DNA from: Faeciplasma sp900553675
Lineage (GTDB): Bacteria; Bacillota; Clostridia; Oscillospirales; Ruminococcaceae
Direction: 5' to 3'
DNA length: 39,300 bases
Assembly (NCBI GenBank): GCA_958428235.1
Contig: CAUAFG010000024.1
Location: forward strand, 1 to 39,300
Each line of letters starts with the position of its first letter. Within the stretch, counting starts at the first letter, position 1. The position numbers were made by a program, and so were the translations under genes. The notes beneath the pieces are model-generated. The model was given only the letters and a program-made list of their open reading frames with translations. It did not search any database and was not told the origin of the DNA. Positions 23,517 through 31,596 of this stretch are shown in pieces.

Positions 23517-25481
23517 TTAAAAGTCAAGATTGCTTGCAAACCGCGCATTCTTTTCAATAAACTCTCTTCTGGGATTTACCTTGTCGCCCATAAGGATGGA
23601 AAAGGTTTCGTCAGCCTTAACGGCGTCGTCAAGAGTGATCTTTACTATGGTTCTGGTTTCTGGATCCATGGTGGTCTCCCAAAGCTGCTCGGGGTCCATT
23701 TCACCAAGACCCTTGTAACGCTGAACATCAGGCTTGGATTTGCCGTCGTTGGTGGTAAGCTCGGCGATGTAAGCGTCCCTTTCCTCGTCTGAAAAGGCAT
23801 ATCTTACCTGCTTGCCCTTGGCAACCTTAAACAGCGGCGGCTGGGCGATGTAGACGTGTCCGCCGTCGATAAGAGGTCTCATAAAGCGGAAGAAGAAGGT
23901 TAAAAGCAGGGTTCTGATATGACAGCCGTCGACATCGGCATCCGCCATGATTATAACCTTGCCGTAGCGAAGCTTGGAAATGTCGAAGTCCTCACCGATG
24001 GAGGTGCCCAAAGCGGTTACGACGGGAGTAAGCTTTTCGTTGCCGTAAACCTTGTCGATTCGCGCCTTTTCAACGTTGAGCATCTTTCCCCAAAGAGGCA
24101 GTATCGCCTGATACTTTCTTTCTCTGCCTTCCTTGGCAGAGCCGCCCGCCGAGTCTCCCTCGACGATAAATATTTCAGTCTGCGCAGGGTCTCTTTCCTG
24201 ACAGTCGGCAAGCTTGCCGGGGAGGTTGGCAGAATCTAAAGCTGATTTGCGACGTGTTAAGTCGCGCGCGCGCTTTGCCGCCTCTCTTGCTTTCTGCGCC
24301 TGCATCGACTTTTCAAAGATAGATTTGGCGACCGCCGGATTTTCCTCTAAGTAGTTCATCAGCTTTTCATAAACCATAGCTTCGATAAACGGTCTTACTT
24401 CGGGATTTCCGAGCCTGCCTTTGGTCTGTCCTTCAAATTCGCAGTTTGTAAGCTTTACCGATACTATGGCAGTCAAGCCCTCGCGAACGTCGTCGCCCAA
24501 AAGCTTTTCGTCCTTTTTAAGAAGGTTGAACTTTTTGCCGTAGTCGTTTATAACTTTTGTCAGGGCATTTTTAAAGCCGGTTTCATGAGTACCGCCGTCG
24601 GGCGTGTGGACGTTGTTTGCAAAGGAGAGTATAAGCTCGTTGTAGGAGTCGTTATACTGCATGGCAACTTCTGCGGTGTAGTCGTCCTTCATTCCGGAGA
24701 CATATATGACTTCGGGGCTTAATACCTCTAACCCGCGGGTGTTGTGAATGTGTGTAACAAACTCGCGGATACCGCCCTGATAGCATAAATCAACCTCGTT
24801 GTCAAGCTCGCCGCGCCTGTCGGTGAAGACTATGCGCACTCCCGCGTTAAGGAATGCCTGCTCGCGAAGCATGGTCAGTAAGGTGTCATAGTCGTATTCG
24901 GTGGTCTGCTCAAAAATCTGAGGGTCAGCCTTGAACATTACAACCGTTCCGGTTCTGTCAGTCTCGCCGATTATTTTAAGCTCTTCAGAATAATGACCTC
25001 TGTCAAAGTGCTGGAAGTGGATGTGCTTGCCGTCATAAATGGTAAGCTCGAGCCACTCGGAAAGCGCATTTACAACCGACGCACCAACGCCGTGAAGTCC
25101 GCCCGCAACCTTGTATCCGCCGCCGCCGAATTTTCCGCCCGCGTGGAGGATGGTGTAAACAACGGTAGCCGCACTTATGCCCTCCTTGGGATGTATGCCG
25201 GTGGGGATTCCACGTCCGTCGTCGGTGACTTTTACAATGTCGCCCTTTAAAAGCTCAACGTCTATGCGCTTGCAGTAACCTGCCAAAGCCTCGTCGATAG
25301 AGTTGGTGACTATTTCGTAAACGAGATGATGTAAGCCTTTGGGACCGGTAGAACCGATGTACATACCGGGGCGTTTTCTTACAGCTTCAAGCCCCTCTAA
25401 GACCTGAATTTCACTTGCATCATAGTTGTTACCCTTGTCAACCGCAGTTGCGTTGACATCAATTTCATTGAAGTTATCCAA
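23517..25481 (-). CDS. gyrB: DNA gyrase subunit B
   Basis: A 654-residue protein and the ATPase half of gyrase. The GHKL ATP site is visible: YEIVTNSIDEALAGYC, VTDDGRGIPTGIHP and GGLHGVGASVVNALS. The TOPRIM domain shows IFIVEGDSAGGSAKEGR, IIMADADVDGCHIRTLLLTF and QRYKGLGEMD. It ends GDKVNPRREFIEKNARFASN as usual. The start is set at TTG 25481, seven bases after AAAGGCGG. The open frame extends six codons further to another TTG, which would lie before the ribosome site. Confidence 0.96.
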   Translation of the reverse strand: MDNFNEIDVNATAVDKGNNYDASEIQVLEGLEAVRKRPGMYIGSTGPKGLHHLVYEIVTNSIDEALAGYCKRIDVELLKGDIVKVTDDGRGIPTGIHPKEGISAATVVYTILHAGGKFGGGGYKVAGGLHGVGASVVNALSEWLELTIYDGKHIHFQHFDRGHYSEELKIIGETDRTGTVVMFKADPQIFEQTTEYDYDTLLTMLREQAFLNAGVRIVFTDRRGELDNEVDLCYQGGIREFVTHIHNTRGLEVLSPEVIYVSGMKDDYTAEVAMQYNDSYNELILSFANNVHTPDGGTHETGFKNALTKVINDYGKKFNLLKKDEKLLGDDVREGLTAIVSVKLTNCEFEGQTKGRLGNPEVRPFIEAMVYEKLMNYLEENPAVAKSIFEKSMQAQKAREAAKRARDLTRRKSALDSANLPGKLADCQERDPAQTEIFIVEGDSAGGSAKEGRERKYQAILPLWGKMLNVEKARIDKVYGNEKLTPVVTALGTSIGEDFDISKLRYGKVIIMADADVDGCHIRTLLLTFFFRFMRPLIDGGHVYIAQPPLFKVAKGKQVRYAFSDEERDAYIAELTTNDGKSKPDVQRYKGLGEMDPEQLWETTMDPETRTIVKITLDDAVKADETFSILMGDKVNPRREFIEKNARFASNLDF

Positions 25482-25526
25482 ATTATAACCGCCTTTCAAA
25501 TCTATCTATAATATCTAATCTATCTT

Positions 25527-25944
25527 TCAAAAACAAAAAATCAAAAAGTTCGCCAGCCTTTCAAGGCTGCAGGCGACGGCGCAAACTTTGTAAGTCGCTT
25601 GTCAATAGTATGCCGTCACGCAATGCGTTTCCTTCGTAATTGACTTTACTTCCTCTATAAAGCTCAACCATATGTCGTTTATGACATATGCTTGCAATCG
25701 ATGGACGGAAACGCCAGACTTTTGATGTCGACTTGGGCAGAGCCCTCGCGAGGGTCAAGGGGCGAGGAGCCCTTGCAGGGTTTAAGGGGCAGCGCCCATT
25801 ATCTCTCCCCGCAGGGAGCGAAATCCCCGCGCAAGCAAAGCGCAGGATGGGAGGTAAAACAGTCCAGTGGACTGTTTTACCGTGGGAGACCCTCGCCGGG
25901 GGTCTCCCGATGGGCGCACGAAGTGCGTCCATGACTGCACAAAC
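25527..25944 (+). repeat. Dispersed multi-hairpin palindromic repeat, copy 4 (expanded)
   Basis: It opens with CAGCCTTTCAAGGCTG and closes with AAAACAGTCC/GGACTGTTTT, GGGAGACCC/GGGTCTCCC and GGGCGCAC/GTGCGTCC, as in copy 1. Between them lies about 200 bases of extra, partly palindromic sequence (about 25575-25790), including CATATGTCG/CATATG and CAAGGGGCGAGGAGCCCTTG. It separates remB from gyrB inside the minus-strand dnaA-gyrA block. Confidence 0.85.
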
Positions 25945-25995
25945 TAATAATTCACATCAAATACCGATATATGCTCAAACTATAATTTCAAAATC

Positions 25996-26253
25996 TCACT
26001 CCAACATCTCAAACCTCTTCTTCAACGTCCCCGCCGAAATAGAAGATATATAAACCCTCTCGCTGAAATTTTCATCCAAGGTAATCACAAAGCTTTTAGG
26101 CATATCGTAAGAGCAGGTAATAACCCACCCCGACCTGCCTGCGTTTGAAAGATACTCCTTGGTTATCTTCGAGGTCGAAGAGTTTTCAATATCAAGTATA
26201 GCTATAACGTTTTTCTTAAAAACCGAAACGTTGTTTCCTAAATGTAAAAACAT
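25996..26253 (-). CDS. remB: DUF370 protein RemB (YaaB)
   Basis: An 85-residue protein matching RemB of Bacillus subtilis in start (MFLHLGNNVSVFKKNVIAIL), in the middle (MPKSFVITLDE) and in the end (SISAGTLKKRFEMLE). RemA/RemB-type proteins are DNA-binding regulators of matrix genes in Bacillus. The role in Clostridia is not known. It starts four bases after the recF stop and lies between recF and gyrB exactly as in B. subtilis. The following gyrB is separated from it by repeat copy 4. Confidence 0.88.
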   Translation of the reverse strand: MFLHLGNNVSVFKKNVIAILDIENSSTSKITKEYLSNAGRSGWVITCSYDMPKSFVITLDENFSERVYISSISAGTLKKRFEMLE

Positions 26254-26257
26254 ATCT

Positions 26258-27361
26258 TTAAATTATCCTGCCACTTTTAACTTCGTAAATCCTGCCTTTT
26301 GTTTTAATTACAGGCTCGCAGCAGGTTATGAAAATCTGCGCGTTGTTAATCTGACTTAAAACAAAATTCCGCCTGTATTTGTCAAGCTCTGAAAGAACGT
26401 CGTCTAAAAGTATCACCGGCATTTCGCCTGTTTCATTCATCAAAGCCCTTGCCTGACCCAGCTTCATACATAGCGCGCAGGAGCGGTTCTGCCCCTGAGA
26501 GCCGAAGTCTCTGACCGATATTCCGTTTATCTTAACCGCAATATCGTCTCTGTGTACCCCCGACTGAGTGTAGCCGAAGCGGATGTCATCATCTCTTGTT
26601 GAAACAAGCTTGCTGTAATATTCCTCGGTCATTTTGCCCTTGTAGTCGGTTCTTAAGTCAAGCGAATCGTATACCGTCGATATATAGCTCAGCTCAAGTT
26701 TTTCCTGCTGCCTTGAAATATCGTTGTAAAGTTCTGCCGCGTTTGTCATAAGTATGTTTGTGTAGGTGTTTCTCATCATGGAGATGTAAGCACCCTGGCG
26801 CGCAAGCTGAATGTCCCATATGTCAAGCTCGGCGACTTTAGAATTTCTTAAAAAGATGTTTTTTAAAACCGCGTTGCGCTGCTCTAAAATCTTTTCGTAT
26901 TTGTTTGTAACGCTGCGATAGTTTGGCTTTATCTGGGATATGCAAAGATCGATGTAATTCCGCCGCGCCTCGGGCGAGCCTTTGGTAAGCTCTAAATCCT
27001 CCGGCGTGAATATCACCGGCAGTAGCCTGCCGATAAGCTCGGAGTTTGATCTGAGCTTAACGCCGTTTAAAAGAATTTTCTTTTCTCTTACATTCTTTGA
27101 AAGGGTCAGCAATACCGTTTCGGTGCGGAAGGAGTTTTCATACTCGATGTTGATTTCTGCCTTGTCTCTGTCAAAGCCGATAAAATCCTTTTCCCTTGCC
27201 GCGCGGAAGCTTTTTTCACCCGAACACAGCCAGACAGCCTCTAAAAGATTTGTCTTTCCCTGAGCGTTTTCACCGCAGAGAACGTTTATTTCAGGACACG
27301 GACTAAGCATAACGCTTTCCAAATTGCGAAAGCCGTCCACCGATATTTTTGTTATCTTCAT
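26258..27361 (-). CDS. recF: DNA replication and repair protein RecF
   Basis: A 367-residue SMC-like ATPase that helps load RecA at gaps through RecOR. Walker A is CGENAQGKTNLLEAV at about residues 30-45. The signature motif is GSQGQNRSCAL near residue 287, and Walker B is PVILLDDVLSELD near residue 320. VIFTPEDLELTKGSPEARR is also typical. Its ATG overlaps the stop of the S4-domain gene by one base (TGATG), so translation is coupled. Confidence 0.97.
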   Translation of the reverse strand: MKITKISVDGFRNLESVMLSPCPEINVLCGENAQGKTNLLEAVWLCSGEKSFRAAREKDFIGFDRDKAEINIEYENSFRTETVLLTLSKNVREKKILLNGVKLRSNSELIGRLLPVIFTPEDLELTKGSPEARRNYIDLCISQIKPNYRSVTNKYEKILEQRNAVLKNIFLRNSKVAELDIWDIQLARQGAYISMMRNTYTNILMTNAAELYNDISRQQEKLELSYISTVYDSLDLRTDYKGKMTEEYYSKLVSTRDDDIRFGYTQSGVHRDDIAVKINGISVRDFGSQGQNRSCALCMKLGQARALMNETGEMPVILLDDVLSELDKYRRNFVLSQINNAQIFITCCEPVIKTKGRIYEVKSGRII

Positions 27362-27579
27362 CAGACCACTTCAAGCCGAAGTTGAACTTCGTCTATGTCT
27401 ACATAATCGCCTTTATAAACTTTCTTTCCGCGCATTAAGCAAACCTCGCCGTTATATTTGATTCGCCCTTCAAGGATAATATCCTTTGCAATGCCGCCTG
27501 TCTCGGTTAAACCCGCAAACTTTAAAAGGGAATCAAGCTTGATAAAATCACCGCGTATCTGAATTTTCTGAGTTTCCAT
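27361..27579 (-). CDS. yaaA: S4-domain RNA-binding protein (YaaA type)
   Basis: A 72-residue protein made of one S4 domain: FIKLDSLLKFAGLTETGGIAKD, then LEGRIKYNGEV and a short basic turn (RGKKVYKGD). The small S4 protein between dnaN and recF is a constant part of the Firmicutes origin block and probably binds ribosomal RNA during large-subunit assembly. AAGGAG lies upstream of the ATG. It overlaps recF by one base. Confidence 0.93.
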   Translation of the reverse strand: METQKIQIRGDFIKLDSLLKFAGLTETGGIAKDIILEGRIKYNGEVCLMRGKKVYKGDYVDIDEVQLRLEVV

Positions 27580-27626
27580 ATGAACTCCTTATTTTTTCAA
27601 CATAAATGTTTTATCTGCGTTGAAAA

Positions 27627-28733
27627 TCAATCGTTCCTGATCCTTAAAACACAAACGATATAGGTATATCCTGTTCCGTCAACGGGGATTATCTTAAGCG
27701 GAAGGTTTCCGCCGTTCATCATCAGCTTAACCTTATCGTCAGAAATTACCTTCAACGAATCTAAAAGGAATTTGCAGTTAAAGCCGACCTCTATTTTAGG
27801 ACCAGCAATGTCGGCGTCTATTTCATCGTTTATTTTGCCTATCTGTGAACGGCAGGATATTTTTACCGTGCCGTTGTCGAAAAGACATTTTACCGGGCTT
27901 TTTACCTTTTCATTTATTACAAGCGAAACTCTCTCTAAGCAATTTACAATCTCCCTCTTGTCTATAATGACCTCGGTTGCGCTGTTCTGGGGGATAGAGC
28001 CGCGGTAGTTGTGGAACTCTCCCTCTAAAAGTCTTGAAAATACCGTGTATCCTGAGATATCGAAAACAACCTGCTTTTTGGAGACCATAATATCGCAGGT
28101 AAGATCGTCGTCGTCCTTTAAAAGCTTTGAAACTTCGTTTAATGTCTTTGCAGGAACAATGAATTTAATGTTATTGTCCGACTTTACAGCCTCTGTTCTT
28201 ACGGCAAGCCTGTAGCCGTCCATCGCTACAACGTTAAGCTCGTTGTTTTCAATCTCAAAAAGCTCACCTTTAAGTATCGGTCTGAAATCGTTCTGAGATA
28301 CCGCAAAAATGGTTTTATTTATCATATCTTTTAAAACGGACTGAGAAATAGTAAGGCTGGATTCAGTTGAAAAATCGGGGATAGCAGGGTATTCTGAAGC
28401 ATTGATAACGGTTATAGAATATTCGGTGTTTCCGCCGGATATGGTCATAGTAAGGTTTTCGTCGACGTCTACGGCTATTTCGTCTGTAGGCATTTTTTTG
28501 ATGATCTCGGAAAACAGCCTTGAATTAACAACAAGCTCGGCACTGTCCGAGGAAATAACGTCTATCGAGGTCTGAATTCCTATTTCAAGGTTATAGCCTG
28601 TAAGGCTGAGAGTTTCGGAATTTAAAGAAAGCTTTATTCCCTCCAGCGAGGGTATGGAGGATTTTTCAGCGGCTGCCTTTGAAACATTGGTAAGAGCTTC
28701 GTAAAGGCTCTGTCTGTTGCATAAAAATTTCAT
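27627..28733 (-). CDS. dnaN: DNA polymerase III beta clamp
   Basis: A 368-residue protein of family length. Two copies form the ring that holds the polymerase on DNA. The three-domain pattern is seen in MKFLCNRQSLYEALTNVSKA, VNSRLFSEIIKKMP, NVVAMDGYRLAVR and the C-terminal TYIVCVLRIR, which forms part of the protein-binding pocket. AAAGGAG lies upstream of the ATG, and a GTTGAAA motif of the oriC array sits between that site and the start codon. The oriC interval separates it from dnaA. Confidence 0.97.
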   Translation of the reverse strand: MKFLCNRQSLYEALTNVSKAAAEKSSIPSLEGIKLSLNSETLSLTGYNLEIGIQTSIDVISSDSAELVVNSRLFSEIIKKMPTDEIAVDVDENLTMTISGGNTEYSITVINASEYPAIPDFSTESSLTISQSVLKDMINKTIFAVSQNDFRPILKGELFEIENNELNVVAMDGYRLAVRTEAVKSDNNIKFIVPAKTLNEVSKLLKDDDDLTCDIMVSKKQVVFDISGYTVFSRLLEGEFHNYRGSIPQNSATEVIIDKREIVNCLERVSLVINEKVKSPVKCLFDNGTVKISCRSQIGKINDEIDADIAGPKIEVGFNCKFLLDSLKVISDDKVKLMMNGGNLPLKIIPVDGTGYTYIVCVLRIRND

Positions 28734-29045
28734 GTTGAAATCTCCTTTTCTGAACTATCGGTTTTTTTCTGATTTATAAATGAGATAAATATATTTTTTA
28801 TAGCTTTAGTAGTAGGGGGCGTTGATTTGTTGAAATCGGGCGCTTGTCCTTTATTTTCGGGAGTTTTTTACTCAACATATTTTCAAACCGAAAATCCGCA
28901 AATGTTGAAACGGAATTTTTAAGTTGAAAAGGTTGAAAAATGTTGGTTGAATATTGATTATCGGTTGAAAGTAAATAAAAATGTTTAAAACTCTGTTGAA
29001 ATGTCTAAAACTTCGCTTAAAACCTTGCAAAAAAATTATCAACGC
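28734..29045. other. Probable replication origin oriC (dnaA-dnaN interval)
   Basis: Reading left to right, the parts are an AT-rich stretch (28770-28800), TAG triplets (28801-28803 and 28807-28815), a GC cluster GGGGGCG (28815-28821) and an array of GTTGAAA words. Exact copies start at 28734, 28829, 28904, 28923, 28932, 28964 and 28995. Variants include GTTGAAT at 28946 and TTATCAAC at 29036. TGTTGAAA differs from the complement of the DnaA box (TGTGGATAA) at two of its nine positions once extended by A. No consensus TTATCCACA is seen. The order DnaA boxes, GC cluster, triplets, AT-rich region, running from dnaA toward dnaN, is that of the Bacillus unwinding region. Confidence 0.75.
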
Positions 29046-30413
29046 TCAGTCGAAAACCTTTAAATTCTTTATGATGTCCTCAATTGTTTCCTTCAGATCG
29101 GAGTTGGTGTTCATAGCCTCCTGAATGTCGGAATAGGATATTGATATGGTAGAATGGTTGCGGTTTAACTCTTTTGCGATATCATTAAATGCCATTCCCT
29201 TTACTTCCCTGATGACATATATCGCAACCTTTCTTGCCTGAGATATTTGTGCGTTGCGCTTTGAGGACTTTATATCGTCTGCCACGACGTTGAAGGCGTT
29301 TCCAACGTCGTTTAAAATTCTGTCAACCGTTATTTCGCTGGGCTGAGAATCGATAAGGGTCTCTTTAATAACCCTTTGAGCCATGGAAAGCGAAGGAGTC
29401 TCGTTTGAGAACATGGTAAGACCCTTCATTTTATTTACCGCGCCCTCTAATTGACGGATATTTTTCTTTATTCTTTCACTTATAACTCTTGCAACATTGT
29501 CGGGCAGGTTCAGGTCTAAAAGCTCAGCCTTGCGCTTTACTATCGCCATTCTTGTTTCAAAGTCGGGCGACTGAACGTCTGCCTGAACACCGAGAGTAAA
29601 TCTTGTTTTAATTCTGTCTTCAAGCTGGCGGATTCTGTTCGGGGAGATATCCGAGGTTAAAACTATCTGCTTTCCTGCGTTGTAAAGCTCGTTAAAGGTG
29701 TGGAAGAACTCTTCCTGAGTCATTTCCTTGCCGGCTATAAACTGGATATCGTCTACCAGCAAGAAATCGCAGTTGCGGTATTTGTCATGAAACTCGGTGG
29801 TGTTCTGCTCGGAGACCGCACGCACAAGCTCGTTGGTGAAATTCTCACCGGTGGTGTAGATGACGTTGAGGTTGGGGTGATTTTTTCTTACCTCGTTTTC
29901 TATCGCTTTTAAAAGATGGGTTTTGCCCAGTCCCGAATCTCCGTATATGAATAGTGGATTGAACATGGATTTGTGCAGCTGGCTGTTGACGTTGTTCTTT
30001 CCGCTGACTGCTATGCAATAAGCGTATGCAAGCTCGTTGGATTTGCCCTTGATGAAGTTTTCAAAGGTGAGGTCGTAGTCGCTTCTGCGGTGGCTGTTGA
30101 TTAAATCGTCCATTCGCTTTTCTATTTCGGTAAAGCCGTTTGAAGGCTCGGCTGCCGGAGCGTCTTTCACGGTAAAAATGACCTCTACGGGGAAGCCTAA
30201 AACCTGCTCGAAGGCGTTTTCAAAAACGCTTCCGTATATTTCACTGGTGGTTCTGCGCATAAAGTCGTTTGGGGTGATAAGAGTTACCTTTGTGCCTTCC
30301 AGCTTGCCGGGTTCACAGCATTTAATCCATCTGTTATAGCCAATTTCGCTGACTTTGGGGTCGAGGCGGCACAAACGAAGAACATTTTCGTAAAGCTCGT
30401 TGAATGAATCCAT
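29046..30413 (-). CDS. dnaA: Chromosomal replication initiator DnaA
   Basis: A 455-residue AAA+ protein that binds and melts the origin. Walker A is GDSGLGKTHLL, Walker B FLLVDDIQFI, and sensor and arginine-finger regions follow (TSDISPNRIRQLEDRIKTRF). The DNA-binding domain IV has ARKVAIYVIREVKG and a recognition helix reading RNHSTISIS at residues 418-426, where E. coli and B. subtilis have RDHTTV. The base-contacting Asp is replaced by Asn (codon 29157-29159). GGAAGGG before ATG 30413 fixes the start. The frame open to 30482 is upstream sequence. Confidence 0.97.
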   Translation of the reverse strand: MDSFNELYENVLRLCRLDPKVSEIGYNRWIKCCEPGKLEGTKVTLITPNDFMRRTTSEIYGSVFENAFEQVLGFPVEVIFTVKDAPAAEPSNGFTEIEKRMDDLINSHRRSDYDLTFENFIKGKSNELAYAYCIAVSGKNNVNSQLHKSMFNPLFIYGDSGLGKTHLLKAIENEVRKNHPNLNVIYTTGENFTNELVRAVSEQNTTEFHDKYRNCDFLLVDDIQFIAGKEMTQEEFFHTFNELYNAGKQIVLTSDISPNRIRQLEDRIKTRFTLGVQADVQSPDFETRMAIVKRKAELLDLNLPDNVARVISERIKKNIRQLEGAVNKMKGLTMFSNETPSLSMAQRVIKETLIDSQPSEITVDRILNDVGNAFNVVADDIKSSKRNAQISQARKVAIYVIREVKGMAFNDIAKELNRNHSTISISYSDIQEAMNTNSDLKETIEDIIKNLKVFD

Positions 30414-30557
30414 AGAAAATTTACCCTTCCTGCTATATGTAGAATTTTTATCAATTCCGGGAGTGATATTATCACGCAGCAACAGCGCGTGGCAATGCCG
30501 AAATAAAGCCGCAAAAAAATAAAAGCCGACATTCTCCCATCATTATTTTCATCATTA

Positions 30558-30586
30558 ATAATAGCATAATTATTCTCATTTTTCAA
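30558..30586 (-). promoter_or_regulatory. Probable promoter of dnaA
   Basis: On the minus strand TTGAAA (30586-30581), 17 bases and TATTAT (30563-30558). The leader would be about 140 bases. Confidence 0.5.
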
Positions 30587-30691
30587 GAGATTTTTAGCAT
30601 GAAATAAGCATATATTTATAATAGTAGTTTGTGTATTATTTATGCTTTTGTGGTGTGGGGTGGTTTGTGCTTTGAAATTGGCTTGTGGGAG

Positions 30692-30856
30692 AGATAAAAG
30701 TTAAGAGAGAAAAGAAAAAAGATGAGGTATCGCCTTGCGGCGATGGGATTTTTTTCGCCATAAAGGCGAAAAAAGCGGCAAAGCCGCAAAAGATATCGTC
30801 GGCTTTGCCGACACATTATCTCTTAACTTTTCTCTTTTCTCTCTTCTCTTTTCACT
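30692..30856. repeat. Polypurine/polypyrimidine inverted-repeat element B
   Basis: A purine arm (GAGATAAAAGTTAAGAGAGA type, about 30692-30722) and a pyrimidine arm (CTCTTAACTTTTCTCTTTTC type, about 30818-30853) are inverted copies of each other. They enclose four small GC hairpins (TCGCC/GGCGA, TTCGCC/GGCGAA, GCGGC/GCCGC, GTCGGC/GCCGAC). The arm words recur in element A near 1.8 kb. It lies between dnaA and rpmH. Confidence 0.6.
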
Positions 30857-30927
30857 AAATCAAGCCTTATTCAAGGCACAAAACCGCTCAATCAAGCAAA
30901 TTTTTCAAAGAAAATCTCCTTTACCTC

Positions 30928-30957
30928 TTGACATTTCCCCTCAACCTATTATATAAT
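30928..30957 (+). promoter_or_regulatory. Promoter of rpmH
   Basis: TTGACA (30928-30933), an 18-base spacer and TATAAT (30952-30957), about 50 bases before the rpmH start. Confidence 0.8.
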
Positions 30958-31009
30958 ACTAAATTGCAAGGGTATCTATCATTGACTGATAAGTGAAGGA
31001 GGCTTAAAA

Positions 31010-31150
31010 ATGCAGATCAAGAGAACGTATCAGCCTAAGAAGATTCACAGAAAGAAAGAGCATGGATTCTTCAAGAGAATGGCAACCAAGAATGGTCGTA
31101 AGGTTTTGGCACGCAGACGTGCTAAGGGCAGAGCAAGGCTCACTTACTAA
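31010..31150 (+). CDS. rpmH: Ribosomal protein bL34
   Basis: A 46-residue basic protein, MQIKRTYQPKKIHRKKEHGF at the start and RRRAKGRARLTY at the end, with the L34 hallmark KRMATKNGRKVL in the middle. It is part of the large ribosomal subunit and is the usual first gene rightward of dnaA. GAAGGAGG lies upstream of the ATG. A hairpin follows and could reduce read-through into rnpA, which normally needs far less expression. It is short enough to be missed by length-filtered gene finding. Confidence 0.97.
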   Translation: MQIKRTYQPKKIHRKKEHGFFKRMATKNGRKVLARRRAKGRARLTY

Positions 31151-31157
31151 AATTAAT

Positions 31158-31192
31158 GGACCACAGTAACCAAATTGTGGTCCCTTATTTTT
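31158..31192 (+). terminator. Partial terminator between rpmH and rnpA
   Basis: GGACCACA pairs with TGTGGTCC (31158-31165 and 31176-31183) and is followed by CTTATTTTT. It probably attenuates transcription into rnpA. Confidence 0.7.
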
Positions 31193-31245
31193 AGAACCGA
31201 ATAAAATTATGGAAGGACGGGGCGTTTGCTTATCCCCTTGAAAAT

Positions 31246-31596
31246 ATGCTGTATACCGAAATATTAAAGGATAAAAAGGTCTTTTTAAGACTTTATAAAA
31301 AGGGTCGGTTTACAACCTGCAAAGAGGCTGCGGCGTATTATCTTCCTAACCGTATGAATATCAACAGATTCGGAATAACAGCCGGCAAAAAGCTTGGAAA
31401 CGCCGTTACAAGAAATCGCGCTAAAAGAATCATCAGAAGCGCATACAGGCAGTGTGAAAGTCTTCTTCCCGCAGGATACGATATAGTCATCGTCGCGCGA
31501 GAGGGGATAAAGGATAAAAAATCCACCGATATCGAAGCTTTTATCAAATCAAGGCTTTCAAAAGAAATGGGCAGGAAAGTTGAAAAGGATTGCTGA
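31246..31596 (+). CDS. rnpA: Ribonuclease P protein component
   Basis: A 116-residue basic protein that helps RNase P RNA bind precursor tRNA. The conserved RNR region is clear: GKKLGNAVTRNRAKRIIRSA at about residues 47-66, and DIVIVAREGI follows. The ATG at 31246 has no good ribosome site next to it (GGAAGGACGGGG lies some 25 bases away), and no better in-frame start is seen. It overlaps the start of yidD by 17 bases. Confidence 0.93.
   Translation: MLYTEILKDKKVFLRLYKKGRFTTCKEAAAYYLPNRMNINRFGITAGKKLGNAVTRNRAKRIIRSAYRQCESLLPAGYDIVIVAREGIKDKKSTDIEAFIKSRLSKEMGRKVEKDC

Noticed and set aside
30414..30482. Longer N-terminus for DnaA
   Set aside because: The 23 extra residues have no family match, and GGAAGGG stands directly before ATG 30413.
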